A stretch of DNA of 44,530 nucleotides from Myxococcota bacterium (GTDB taxonomy: Bacteria > Myxococcota_A > UBA796 > CAJQPC01). The translations under genes and the position numbers were made by a program. How positions within the stretch are numbered: position 1 is the first letter of the stretch; the number at the start of each line of letters is the position of its first letter. Location of the stretch: positions 1 to 44,530 of the forward strand of contig JAKLKD010000024.1 in NCBI GenBank assembly GCA_023150845.1, written 5' to 3'. A model generated the notes under the pieces. It did no database searches. It worked only from the letters and a program-made list of their open reading frames with translations, and was not told the origin of the DNA. This document shows positions 23,701 through 31,862 of this stretch, in pieces.

Positions 23701-24748
23701 GCCCCGGCGCCCCCAGCACCGCCGCCAAGGCCGCGCCGATGGCCAAGCCCAAGGGCGGCGGCACGGCGTTGCCGATCTGGCGGCGCACGGCGGCGCGGTT
23801 GCCGATGAAGACGTAGTCATCGGGGAAGCCCTGGAGCCGGGCGGCCTCTCGGGGCGTGAGGGGGCGGTCGGCGTGGGGGTGGCCGTAGCGACCCCGGGAG
23901 AAGCTGTCGAACCCCGCGGTGATGGTCGGCGCCTGGCCGTCCCAGCGCAGGCGGCCGTAGACGTCGGGCCAGCCGCCGCTCGTCGCGCCGGTCACCCGCT
24001 GGTGGCAGGGCAGGCGGTGCTCCCAGGGGATGTCGTTCCAGCCGCCGCCTTCAGGCACGAAGGAGAAGCGCCGGATGTTCTCTTCGGTCACCCGCGCCCG
24101 CTGGTGATTCGGCCAGGGGCTCGGCTCATCGGGGCGCTCCGGGGGCTCCCCGAGGCCCGCGAGCACCTCCCCCACGGTGCGCCACGGGGCCTGGGGTGGG
24201 GTGAGCTGGAACACCCCGGGCTCATCGCGGTGAACGGCGACGAGCAGGTAACGCCGCCGGGTCTGGGCGAGGCCGAAGTCGGCGGAGTTCACCACCTGGG
24301 GCGTGAGCACATAGTCGCCCAGCGCCTCGGCCAAGGCCGCCACGAAGGCCCGTCCCCGGGCCTCACCGAAGGACGCGACGTTCTCGACGAGCACCGCCCG
24401 CGGGTTGAGGCCCCGGGCGAGGCGGCCCAGCTCCGCGACGAGCTCGTTTCGTGGGTCGCCGAGGTGGGCGCCGCGCTTCTGCCGCGAGAAGCCCTGGCAG
24501 GGTGGGCCCCCGGCGAGCAGGTCCAGCCGCGCGCCGCCGAGCCCCGCCCGCTCCAGGAGCGCCTCGGGGCGAATCTCCCGGGCGTCAGCGACGAAGGCCC
24601 CGTCGCCGAGGTTGTGCTGATAGGTGCGCACGGCGTCGGCGTCGAGGTCAAAGGCGGCGCGGAGCTCGAAGCCTGACTGGCGAAGACCCAAGGCTAGGCC
24701 GCCAGCGCCGCAGAAAGGCTCGATGCAGGTGAGAGGCGCGCGTGTCAC
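23693..24748 (-). CDS. Orphan DNA (cytosine-5) methyltransferase
   Basis: The 351-residue enzyme has the ordered C5-methyltransferase motifs: I (PFCGAGGLALGL), IV with the catalytic cysteine (GGPPCQGFS, Cys84), VI (ENV, 122-124), VIII (QTRRR) and X (RQIGNAVPPPLG). The target-recognition region (about 185-300) contains WPDVYGRLRWDGQAPTITAGF. All key residues are intact. No restriction endonuclease or Vsr gene adjoins it, so it is either a solitary epigenetic regulator or the remnant of a restriction-modification system. The GTG start has no Shine-Dalgarno, and a -10-like TTATAG lies only seven bases upstream, suggesting a leaderless message. A palindrome overlies the putative -35. The recognition sequence is unknown. 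Confidence 0.88.
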   Translation of the reverse strand: MTRAPLTCIEPFCGAGGLALGLRQSGFELRAAFDLDADAVRTYQHNLGDGAFVADAREIRPEALLERAGLGGARLDLLAGGPPCQGFSRQKRGAHLGDPRNELVAELGRLARGLNPRAVLVENVASFGEARGRAFVAALAEALGDYVLTPQVVNSADFGLAQTRRRYLLVAVHRDEPGVFQLTPPQAPWRTVGEVLAGLGEPPERPDEPSPWPNHQRARVTEENIRRFSFVPEGGGWNDIPWEHRLPCHQRVTGATSGGWPDVYGRLRWDGQAPTITAGFDSFSRGRYGHPHADRPLTPREAARLQGFPDDYVFIGNRAAVRRQIGNAVPPPLGLAIGAALAAVLGAPGQL

Positions 24749-24755
24749 GCAGCGC

Positions 24756-24792
24756 CTATAACGCGGCGCCTTCCGGACAGGGAATGTCCGGA
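24756..24792 (-). promoter_or_regulatory. Putative methyltransferase promoter with palindromic operator
   Basis: On the minus strand TTATAG (24756-24761) could be a -10 hexamer whose start site falls at the GTG codon (24746-24748). Seventeen bases upstream TTCCCT would be a weak -35. It lies at the centre of a perfect inverted repeat, TCCGGACA (24772-24779) and TGTCCGGA (24785-24792). A protein bound there would block the promoter. Some C5 methyltransferases repress their own genes this way; that is inference here. Confidence 0.4.
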
Positions 24793-24831
24793 TGAGATGA
24801 CCGCTCGCTCAACCCGACCCAGGCGCGACGC

Positions 24832-26211
24832 TCAGGACGCCACGCCTTGGGCGAGCGCGCTCTCCTCGACGTCCGCGCGGCCCGCGTCGCGCAACAGGCG
24901 CTTGCAGAGCTGCATCGCGTTCTCGATGGAGTGGTCCATGTTGTTGTACCAGAACATGCCCGTGCGACCGGCGAGGTGCAGGTTGTCGAACTGCCCCAAG
25001 GCGCGCCGGGCCTTCTCCAGCTCGCGCGGGTAGTGCTTGTGGTAGATGGGGTAGCTCTCGGGGATACGCTCGACGTGCACGTTGTGCACCTGGCGGCGGC
25101 TCTTGATGAGGCCCACCTTCACGAGATCGTCCACCACCCAGTCGGTGAGGCGCTCGGCGTTCTGCCAGCGGGTGTCGCCCTCCATACAGGTCAGCTCGAC
25201 GCAGAGGCCCGTGGCCTTGGCGTTCGGCACCGTGGTCGGGGAGAAGAACTTGGGGATGGAGATGCGGTTAAAGATGAGGTCGTCCTCGCCGTAGTAGCAC
25301 CACTGGTACTTGCGGGGGACGTCGCTCTCGACGCAGACGTTGTACAGGAGCAAGCCCAGGTAAGGCAGGTCGGGCAGCTCCAGGTTGAGCTGCTTCATCG
25401 CCAGGGTGATCGGCGCCGTCCAGATGACCATCGACGGCGTGATGCGCTCCTCGCCAGCCCAGACCTGCTCAATCTTCCCGTTTTTGCCCTCCAGGCGCGC
25501 CTTCGTGCCCGTGAGGATACGTCCGCCCTTGGCGCGGATGATCGCCGAGACCTTCTGCCAGGCCTGCTGCATGCCCTCGGTGGGGTACATGAAGGGGATC
25601 TCGACCTTGTTGAACTGCGTGAGCGTAGACTTGGCGAGCTGCGCCAGGTTCTGCATCTGCAGCTTGTCGTCGATGATCGCCCGGTTGATGCCGACCTTCG
25701 CCCAGTCGGGGTGGGTCTCCCGGGGGTGGATGCCCAAGAACTTCTCGGAGTAGCCCCGGAAGAAGTGCTCGTAGAGCGTCGGGCCGTACTGCTTGAGCAC
25801 GTACTGCTCAAAGGTGTCGAGCTCGTACTCCTTGAAGCCGTTGATCGCGAGATCGACGCCGGAGCGGAGCGCGAGGGGCAGCGGGAGCTGGAGCAGGTTC
25901 TTCGGGTGCAGAGGCCAGCGGTAGTAGCTGCCCTGGAAGTACACCTCGGAGAGCCGGGGGAAGAGCGTCGCGTCGCCTTTGATCACCCGGTCGAGGTACG
26001 CCTTGACGTTCGGGTTCTCCGTGTGGAAGCGGTGCGGCCCCACATCAAAAGAGAAGCCGTCGTAGCGCATCGAGCGCGCGAGGCCACCGACGGTCTCGTT
26101 CCGCTCGATGACCACGACCTTCGCCCCCGCCTCTTGGAGAAGCTGGGCGGAGACCAGACCGGCGACGCCGCCGCCGACAATGACCACGGGTCCATCCATC
26201 ACCGTCGCCAC
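24832..26211 (-). CDS. FAD-dependent oxidoreductase, protoporphyrinogen-oxidase / UGM-like
   Basis: The 459-residue flavoprotein starts with a dinucleotide-binding motif (VVIVGGGVAGLVSAQLL, then VVIERNETVGGLARS) and continues FSFDVGPHRFHTENPNV, close to amine-oxidase-fold enzymes such as protoporphyrinogen oxidase and UDP-galactopyranose mutase. The C-terminal FAD contact is LHLAGRTGMFWYNNMDHSIENA. No signal peptide is present. The GTG start at 26211 follows GGAGG by seven bases. It is divergent from a radical SAM gene with a shared 153-base regulatory region, so they may act in one pathway. Members of this group occur in cell-envelope glycan and natural-product clusters. The exact substrate cannot be assigned. 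Confidence 0.75.
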   Translation of the reverse strand: MATVMDGPVVIVGGGVAGLVSAQLLQEAGAKVVVIERNETVGGLARSMRYDGFSFDVGPHRFHTENPNVKAYLDRVIKGDATLFPRLSEVYFQGSYYRWPLHPKNLLQLPLPLALRSGVDLAINGFKEYELDTFEQYVLKQYGPTLYEHFFRGYSEKFLGIHPRETHPDWAKVGINRAIIDDKLQMQNLAQLAKSTLTQFNKVEIPFMYPTEGMQQAWQKVSAIIRAKGGRILTGTKARLEGKNGKIEQVWAGEERITPSMVIWTAPITLAMKQLNLELPDLPYLGLLLYNVCVESDVPRKYQWCYYGEDDLIFNRISIPKFFSPTTVPNAKATGLCVELTCMEGDTRWQNAERLTDWVVDDLVKVGLIKSRRQVHNVHVERIPESYPIYHKHYPRELEKARRALGQFDNLHLAGRTGMFWYNNMDHSIENAMQLCKRLLRDAGRADVEESALAQGVAS

Positions 26212-26258
26212 CTTGAATCCTCCGAGAAGCTCGTCGCGCCGTCTTGGCCGACGCTGGG

Positions 26259-26319
26259 TTGGGGGGTCACTGCTGCTCGCTATTCTACGCTACCGATCCG
26301 GGGGCGTGGGTGCTATCCT
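26259..26319 (+). promoter_or_regulatory. Two candidate promoters for the radical SAM gene
   Basis: TTGGGG (26259-26264) and TATTCT (26281-26286) are 16 bases apart. Further down, TGC-TATCCT (26311-26319) is an extended -10-like element 45 bases before the ATG. The second resembles the element at 4518. Neither has been tested, and the pair lies in the divergent region shared with the FAD oxidoreductase gene. Confidence 0.35.
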
Positions 26320-26364
26320 GCGGAGGACCCCTCTACAAACCCCCTGCGAGGTCGGAGCTTCAAG

Positions 26365-27933
26365 ATGAATCCCAGGCTGGAGCAGCTCGTTCGCGCCGCA
26401 GGCCAGGACGGCCCACGCATCGGCATCATCTCCATGTATGACGTGGAGAACAACGCGGTGCGCATCCTCGCGGCGACCTTACGCCAGGCCGGGGTTCACG
26501 TCACCGAGATCTACTTCAAGGACTGGATCTCGAACCACATCTTCCCCGCCACGGACGAGGAGCTAGAGGGCCTGATCTCCGTGATCCGCGAGGCGCGCCT
26601 CAACCTCGTCTGCGTGTCGATCCGGGCCTCGGCCTACTTCAACGCGGCGCGAATCCTCACCCGGCACATCCACGAGGAGCTCGACATCGCCGTCTTGTGG
26701 GGCGGGATGCACCCGACGCTCATGCCGGAGCAGTCCATCGAGTCCGCCGAGCTCGTGCTCAAGGGCGAAGGGGAGCTCGCGCTCCTCGACCTCGCCGAGC
26801 GCCTCGCCACGGGCCGGGACATCTCCGACACGCCGAACCTCTGGCTGCGCCAGGCCGACGGCAGCATCCGCCAGAACGCCCTGCGGCCCCTGGTGAGCGA
26901 CCTCGACACCCTCGCCTTCCGCGACTACTCGACCCATGAGCATAAGGTCCACCTCTACGGCGACACCCGCGTCGTCGGCGACCCCATGCACGGAGACCCG
27001 GTCTTCCAGATGATGGGGAGCCGCGGCTGCATCTACAAGTGCAGCTACTGCTACAACTCGACCTACAAGAAGGACGTCTACCCCGGCCAGAAGTGGTTCC
27101 GGGTGCGCTCGCCCGCCAGCATGGTCGAGGAGATCAAGGCCGCCCGCGCCCACTGGAACTTCAAGCGTATCCGCTTCGACGACGAGGTCTTCAACTTCCA
27201 GAAGGACTGGCTCGTCGAGTTCTGCGACCTCTACCCCAAGGCCATCGGCCTGCCCTTCGAGATCTTCATCGAGCCCAAGCTGGTGAACGAGGAGCGGATG
27301 TCGATGCTCCGCGACGCCGGGCTGGTGTCGGTCTACATGGGCATCCAGTCGAGCGAGCGCGTCACCGGCCACCTCTACGACCGCCGCGTGAAGAACAGCA
27401 ACATCAACGACATCGCCGAGCTCTACCACCGCCTCGGCATCAAGCCGCACTTCCAGCTCATCTTCGACGACCCCGTCTCGACTGAGGAGGACAAGCGCGC
27501 CCTGTTTGAGATGGTCTCGAAGTTCCCCCGGCCCTTCGACCTCTACCTCTTCTCGATGACGGTCTTCCCCGGCAGCGAGCTCAACCACAAGCTCCTGCAG
27601 TCGGGCCTCATCTCCGAGTACGACATCGAGGGGACCAACACCAAGGTCTTCTACCAGCACCGCGTGAACCTGAAGTACCCGCGCCCTGTCGAGGACACCT
27701 TCTGGATCAGCCTCATTCAGATGTTGTCGAAGGACTTCATCCCGCGCCCGGCGCTGCGCGCCTTGTCCAAGTCCGAGTTCCTCAAGAAGCACCCCTGGCC
27801 GCTCATCCAGGCCGCCCACGCCGCCAACTTCGTGAAGATGGGCACCACCGTCGGCAAGATGGCGAAGAACGGCGAGCTCACGAAGACCTTGTGGCGCCGC
27901 TGGGCGAACCTCGACACGATCATCACGACCTGA
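26365..27933 (+). CDS. B12-binding-domain-like radical SAM protein
   Basis: The 522-residue protein has an N-terminal Rossmann-like cobalamin-binding domain (about 15-150, GIISMYDVENNAVRILAATLRQAG, ... VLWGGMHPTLMPE). The radical SAM domain carries the [4Fe-4S] triad Cys222, Cys226 and Cys229 (GCIYKCSYC). The B12 domain lacks a DxHxxG motif, as in class B methylase-type members. The frame stays open far upstream, but that sequence is antisense to the FAD gene; the ATG at 26365 with GGAG is the real start. BchE-like cyclases and class B methyltransferases share this architecture, and the substrate is unknown. Its last 11 bases overlap the end of the convergent flippase-like gene. Confidence 0.88.
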   Translation: MNPRLEQLVRAAGQDGPRIGIISMYDVENNAVRILAATLRQAGVHVTEIYFKDWISNHIFPATDEELEGLISVIREARLNLVCVSIRASAYFNAARILTRHIHEELDIAVLWGGMHPTLMPEQSIESAELVLKGEGELALLDLAERLATGRDISDTPNLWLRQADGSIRQNALRPLVSDLDTLAFRDYSTHEHKVHLYGDTRVVGDPMHGDPVFQMMGSRGCIYKCSYCYNSTYKKDVYPGQKWFRVRSPASMVEEIKAARAHWNFKRIRFDDEVFNFQKDWLVEFCDLYPKAIGLPFEIFIEPKLVNEERMSMLRDAGLVSVYMGIQSSERVTGHLYDRRVKNSNINDIAELYHRLGIKPHFQLIFDDPVSTEEDKRALFEMVSKFPRPFDLYLFSMTVFPGSELNHKLLQSGLISEYDIEGTNTKVFYQHRVNLKYPRPVEDTFWISLIQMLSKDFIPRPALRALSKSEFLKKHPWPLIQAAHAANFVKMGTTVGKMAKNGELTKTLWRRWANLDTIITT

Positions 27934-28987
27934 GCGGGCTCGCCTGACCTCCGCCGAGGCCCGTGAGGGCCACGGCGCCGACGCCCATCAACAAGACCTG
28001 CTGCAGGCGCACCATCGCCATGACCAGCACGGCCTCGGCGACGCCGACCCCTGTGGTGGCGACGAAGAAGCCGATGAACAAGGCGTCCCAGCCGAGCTGC
28101 GCGCCGGGCACCGCGAAGAGCACGATCACCCCCGCGGTCGCCGCGCAGTAGGTGAACAAGACCCCGGCGACGCTGGGGTCGAGGCCGACGGACCAGGCCC
28201 CGAGCAGGATGCCCGTCGTCGCCGTGGCGTGCCCGGCGAAGGCCCAGAAGATCGCCCGGGCCCAGGTGAGCGGCGGGTGGCGCGCCACCTCCCCCAAGGC
28301 CCGGCTCACCTCCAGGGCCAGGCTGAGGGCGCTCGCCGCCCCGCGGCCGAGCGCGCCGGGCAGACGCGCGGCCACGACGCCTAAGGTGAGGTTCGCCGCC
28401 CGCACGAGCCAGTCCGGCCGCCAGGACGCCACGCCCATCGCCGTGGCGCCCAAGGCGATGAAGCCCGCGGCGAGCCCCACCACGGACTCATAGCCCGGCG
28501 GCGTCGGCATCGAGCCCCCGGCCCAGGCGCCCAAGGCGAGGAGCGCGGCGCAGCTCAGGCCGATGAGGCGGCTGTGTACGTTCGCGGCGAAGGCCAAGGT
28601 CGCCGGGAGCCCGTAGCGGCGCTGGATGAGCCCGGCGGCGGCGAGCTCCCCGACGGGGCCGGGCAAGGAGGTGTTGAGCAGGAGCCCGGCGCAGAGGATG
28701 CCGGTCACGGGCAGCACGGGCAGGGCCTCGCCGCCGGGGATGAGCGCCCGCCAGCGCCGGGCCATACAGGTCATGCCCGCGGCCATGACGAGCTGGCTGA
28801 GCACGAGCATCGGCAGGTCGGCCCGGGCCCGCAGCGTGTCGAGGGTGTCCGCCCCGCTGGCCTGGGCGAGCACGAGGCTCAGGAGGCCCAACGCGACGAC
28901 GCCGAGCAGAGCCGTGACCAAGGCGCGGCCGACCGGCGGCTCGGCCTCGGCCACCGGCGGGAGGTCTGGGGCGGGCGGCGCCGTCAT
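27923..28987 (-). CDS. Flippase-like membrane protein (LPG synthase TM-domain type)
   Basis: The 354-residue protein has about eight membrane spans in the pattern of the lysylphosphatidylglycerol-synthase transmembrane / AglD-type flippase family. Conserved-looking features are NTSLPGPVGELAAAGLIQRRYG and the C-terminal Gly-rich spans. No synthase domain follows. The ATG at 28987 has GGGGAG six bases upstream and is preferred to a GTG at 29026 that would overlap the preceding gene. It is last in the minus-strand Tad/regulator block, 28 bases after the response regulator stop, so it may be co-transcribed with them. It also ends against the radical SAM gene. A lipid or lipid-linked sugar substrate is inferred from the family. 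Confidence 0.65.
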   Translation of the reverse strand: MTAPPAPDLPPVAEAEPPVGRALVTALLGVVALGLLSLVLAQASGADTLDTLRARADLPMLVLSQLVMAAGMTCMARRWRALIPGGEALPVLPVTGILCAGLLLNTSLPGPVGELAAAGLIQRRYGLPATLAFAANVHSRLIGLSCAALLALGAWAGGSMPTPPGYESVVGLAAGFIALGATAMGVASWRPDWLVRAANLTLGVVAARLPGALGRGAASALSLALEVSRALGEVARHPPLTWARAIFWAFAGHATATTGILLGAWSVGLDPSVAGVLFTYCAATAGVIVLFAVPGAQLGWDALFIGFFVATTGVGVAEAVLVMAMVRLQQVLLMGVGAVALTGLGGGQASPLRS

Positions 28988-29015
28988 GGCCAGCTCCCCG
29001 GTCGAGGCGCGGCGC

Positions 29016-30254
29016 TCAGCCGCCACCCTTCGGGTTCAGGTGGTACTTGTTGAGCTTGTAGCGCAGGGTGTTGCGCTCGACGCCCAAGATGCGTGACATC
29101 GCCGCGCGGTCGTCCTTGGTCTGGAGCTGGGCGCGCACGAGAATCTCCTTCTCCACGGCCTCCAGGTGCTCCTGCAAAGAGAAGCCCTCCTCCAAGACCG
29201 GGGCCCCGGGGGTGGCGGGCGGCGCCGAGGTCGGCTCCGGCGCCGGGGGCGGCGCGCTCAGCGGCAGCGAGAAGGCCGAGGCGCCGAAGACGATGGCGCG
29301 CTCCGCCAAGGCCGCCAGCTCGCGGAGGTTGCCCGGCCAGCGGTGCGCCATGAGCGCCTGGAGCTGGGCGTCGGTGGGGCCCAGCTCCGCCGGGGCGCGG
29401 CCGGCCAGGAGCGCGGTGAGCAAGGCGGGGATGTCCTCGACCCGCTCCCGAAGGGGCGGCAAGGTCACGACGAGCACGGCGAGGCGGAGGGTCAGCTCAT
29501 GACCCGCCGGGTCCTTCGGTCCCTGCTCTACGAAGCCCGGCTGCGCCCAGGCGATCACCCGCGGCCCCGCGACCGGGTCGAGGCCGTTGAGCACCTGGAC
29601 CAAAGCGACCTGGTCCTGGGGCGAGAGGAGATCGACGTTCGGCAAGAGCAAGGCGCCGGGGGAGCGGAGGTCAACCTCCGCGGCCCGGGAGGGGTGGTTG
29701 AGCGCCCGGGCCGGGCGGTCGGCGGCGCTGGGGTGCAGGGCCCGGGCCAGCTCCGAGCGCCCGCTGCCCGGCTCACCCAAGATGAGCACCGGGGCGCGGC
29801 TCCGGCGCACGGCCTCGATCTGGGCGGCGACCTCTTTGGCCTTGGCGCTCTTGCCCTCATCCACCCGCAGGCCGTGAGTAGGCGCGGCGTCCCCGCGCAG
29901 GCGGCTGAGGTGCTCCAGCACCTTCGAGGGGCTCACGGGCTTGGTCAAGAAGTCCCGGGCGCCCAGGCGCATCGCCTCGACCGCGGCGTCGACGGTGCCG
30001 AAGCCGGTGAACACGATGACCTCGGGCGGCGTCGGCAAGGCGCGGGCCTGGCGCAGCAGCTCGATGCCGTCGATGGGCTCCATCCGGAGGTCGGTGAGCA
30101 CCACATCGACGCCCCCGGCGCGCAGCCGCTCCAGGGCGCGTACGCCGTCGTAGACGACCTCCGCCGCGTAATTGTTGCGACGCAACACGATGCCCAAGGC
30201 GTCCGCCGCCGAGCGGTTGTCATCGACGACGAGCACCGTTGTTTGGTCGTTCAA
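29016..30254 (-). CDS. NtrC-like response regulator with degenerate AAA+ domain
   Basis: The 412-residue protein has an intact receiver domain (Asp11, Asp12, phospho-acceptor Asp55, Thr83, Lys105). A shortened AAA+ module follows (about 135-325), then a C-terminal Fis-type helix-turn-helix (about 370-405, MSRILGVERNTLRYKLNKY). Walker A reads GEPGSGRS with Arg for the essential Lys. The whole ESELFGHEKGAFTGA segment that contacts sigma-54 is absent, and Walker B reads GALLLPN instead of G-LFLDE. The arginine-finger and sensor II regions (LPPLRERVEDIP, WPGNLREL) persist. It should therefore bind DNA and respond to phosphorylation but not remodel sigma-54. The TTG start overlaps the kinase stop (TTGA) and follows GGAGG by five bases. 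It is the likely regulator of the adjacent Tad genes. Confidence 0.85.
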   Translation of the reverse strand: MNDQTTVLVVDDNRSAADALGIVLRRNNYAAEVVYDGVRALERLRAGGVDVVLTDLRMEPIDGIELLRQARALPTPPEVIVFTGFGTVDAAVEAMRLGARDFLTKPVSPSKVLEHLSRLRGDAAPTHGLRVDEGKSAKAKEVAAQIEAVRRSRAPVLILGEPGSGRSELARALHPSAADRPARALNHPSRAAEVDLRSPGALLLPNVDLLSPQDQVALVQVLNGLDPVAGPRVIAWAQPGFVEQGPKDPAGHELTLRLAVLVVTLPPLRERVEDIPALLTALLAGRAPAELGPTDAQLQALMAHRWPGNLRELAALAERAIVFGASAFSLPLSAPPPAPEPTSAPPATPGAPVLEEGFSLQEHLEAVEKEILVRAQLQTKDDRAAMSRILGVERNTLRYKLNKYHLNPKGGG

Positions 30255-31642
30255 TCAACCTCCAGGGGGAGCGAGAGGATGAAGCGCGCGCCGCCCAGGG
30301 GCGAGTCCTCGACGCTCAGAGTAGCATTGTGGGCGTCGATCACCTGCTTCGTGAGCGCCAGCCCGAGGCCGGTCCCGCCGCGGCGGTTCGTGACCCCGAG
30401 CTGAAAGATGCGGGCGCGGTCGTCCACGGGCACTCCGGGGCCGCTGTCGTCAACGGTGAAGATCGCCCGGGCCGGGGCCTCGGCGCGGGTGAGGGTCACC
30501 AGCACCTCCCCTCCCCCGGCGTCGCTGAGGATCTGGATCGCGTTGAGCAGGAGGTTCTCGACGGCGCGCCGCAAGAGCGCCGCGTCGACGCTCGCCATGA
30601 GCCGCTCCGGGGGCAGGCGTAAGGTGAGGTTCACCGCGCCGTCCCGAGCCCGGGGGCCGAGCATCGCCGCGCAGCGCTCGACGAGCTCCGAGAGCGAGGC
30701 CTGCCCCCGCACGAGGCGCAGCTCCCCGCCTGAGCCGACGAGGCGCTGCACGACGACCTCGATGAGCGTCACCTCCCGCAGCGTCATGTCCAGGAGCTTG
30801 AGCCGCTCGACCAGCTCCGGCTCGTGGGCGATGACGTCCGCGAGCATGGTGAGGCTCTGGAGCGGGTTCCGGACCTCATGGGCGACGATGGCCGCGAGCT
30901 GCCGGGTGAGCTCCAGCCGCGCGCTGATCTCGTCCTGGCGTGTGGCCAAGGTCGCCGCGAGCTGGTTGATGGCGTCGGCGAGGGGCAAAAACTCGGCGTC
31001 CCCCGGCGCGGCGACCCGCACGTCCAGCTCCCCCTGGGTGAGCCGCCGCGCGGCGTCGGTGACCCCCTTGAGCGGAGACAGGGCCCGGCGCACCACGTCG
31101 GCGGAGAGCCCCGCGGCCATGCAGCCAAAGGCGATGACCATCACGAGGAGCCGCCGCTGCCGCAGCCGGGCCGAGGAGCCCTCCCGCGCCGTCACCACCA
31201 AGAGCGCCTTGCCCCCGGCGAGGGGCGCGCAGGCCGCGACGGGCCCGTCCTCCCCGGCCGATGAGAGCGCCACGGCCCGCACGAGGCGGGGCGGGCAGCG
31301 CCGGGCGAAGGCCGACACCACAGACTCGGACAGCCCCCGCTGGGAGATCAGCTCCCGGCGGTCGCTGAGCACACCGACGCCGATGAGCCCGTCCACGACG
31401 AGCGCTGGGGCCTCGTCGCCGCTGTGGAGCTGCGCCACGGTGTGCGCCAAGGTCACCGCGGCCTGGCGCTGGCTCTGGGCCTGCTGGCTGTTCAGCTCCA
31501 GGCTGAGCGGCAAGGCCACGCCGAGCACGGCGACCACACACAAGAGCGCGGCGAAGCTCGCCAGCCTCGCCCGCGCGGAGAGTCGCCGGATCACGCCGCG
31601 GCCGCGCGCATCAGTCGAGGTTCTCGGTCGCCTCGGCCTCAC
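30251..31642 (-). CDS. Sensor histidine kinase
   Basis: The 463-residue membrane kinase has a first span (about 28-48), a ~115-residue periplasmic sensor, a second span (about 165-182), and a HAMP linker (about 185-235). The dimerisation domain carries His255 in AHEVRNPLQSL. The HATPase domain has NLLLNAIQ, DDSGPGVP and GTGLGLAL. All catalytic motifs are intact. The partner is the NtrC-like regulator whose TTG start overlaps this stop. The GTG at 31642 is used, with GGAG four bases upstream; a GTG at 31594 would remove 16 Arg-rich residues and avoid the overlap with the small lipoprotein gene. The signal sensed is unknown, but its place in the Tad block suggests surface or pilus sensing. Confidence 0.88.
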   Translation of the reverse strand: MRPRRPRTSTDARGRGVIRRLSARARLASFAALLCVVAVLGVALPLSLELNSQQAQSQRQAAVTLAHTVAQLHSGDEAPALVVDGLIGVGVLSDRRELISQRGLSESVVSAFARRCPPRLVRAVALSSAGEDGPVAACAPLAGGKALLVVTAREGSSARLRQRRLLVMVIAFGCMAAGLSADVVRRALSPLKGVTDAARRLTQGELDVRVAAPGDAEFLPLADAINQLAATLATRQDEISARLELTRQLAAIVAHEVRNPLQSLTMLADVIAHEPELVERLKLLDMTLREVTLIEVVVQRLVGSGGELRLVRGQASLSELVERCAAMLGPRARDGAVNLTLRLPPERLMASVDAALLRRAVENLLLNAIQILSDAGGGEVLVTLTRAEAPARAIFTVDDSGPGVPVDDRARIFQLGVTNRRGGTGLGLALTKQVIDAHNATLSVEDSPLGGARFILSLPLEVD

Positions 31643-31862
31643 CCGACTCCGCGTCGGTGCTCTTCTCCTCCACGGCCTTCCGGATGAGGATCGCCTCAGC
31701 GCCGCTCAAGGGATAGACCGCGTCCTTCACCGAGGGCCGCGTGAGGTCGGTCTGGGTGTCGAAGGACTCGTTGAACGAGCGCCCATGATCGTAGGTGAGG
31801 TGCTTGGGTGAGCTGCACGCGCAGAGCGCGGCGAGGGCGACGACAGCCAAGGACAGCTTCAC
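31611..31862 (-). CDS. Small lipoprotein of the Tad block
   Basis: The 83-residue product has a normal lipoprotein signal (MKLSLAVVALAALCAC; the lipobox cysteine could be residue 14 or 16). A short polar body ends in an acidic tail (EKSTDAESGEAEATENLD). The phrase VKDAVYPLSGAEAILIRKAV is the only ordered-looking part. The GTG start overlaps the tadD stop (GTGA), so the two are translationally coupled. In other Tad loci a small lipoprotein acts as secretin pilotin; that role is possible here but not shown by sequence. Confidence 0.65.
   Translation of the reverse strand: MKLSLAVVALAALCACSSPKHLTYDHGRSFNESFDTQTDLTRPSVKDAVYPLSGAEAILIRKAVEEKSTDAESGEAEATENLD

Noticed and set aside
24847-26364. 500-codon N-terminal extension of the radical SAM protein
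   Set aside because: It is antisense to the FAD oxidoreductase. The radical SAM protein has a proper ATG with GGAG at 26365 and a complete B12 domain after it.
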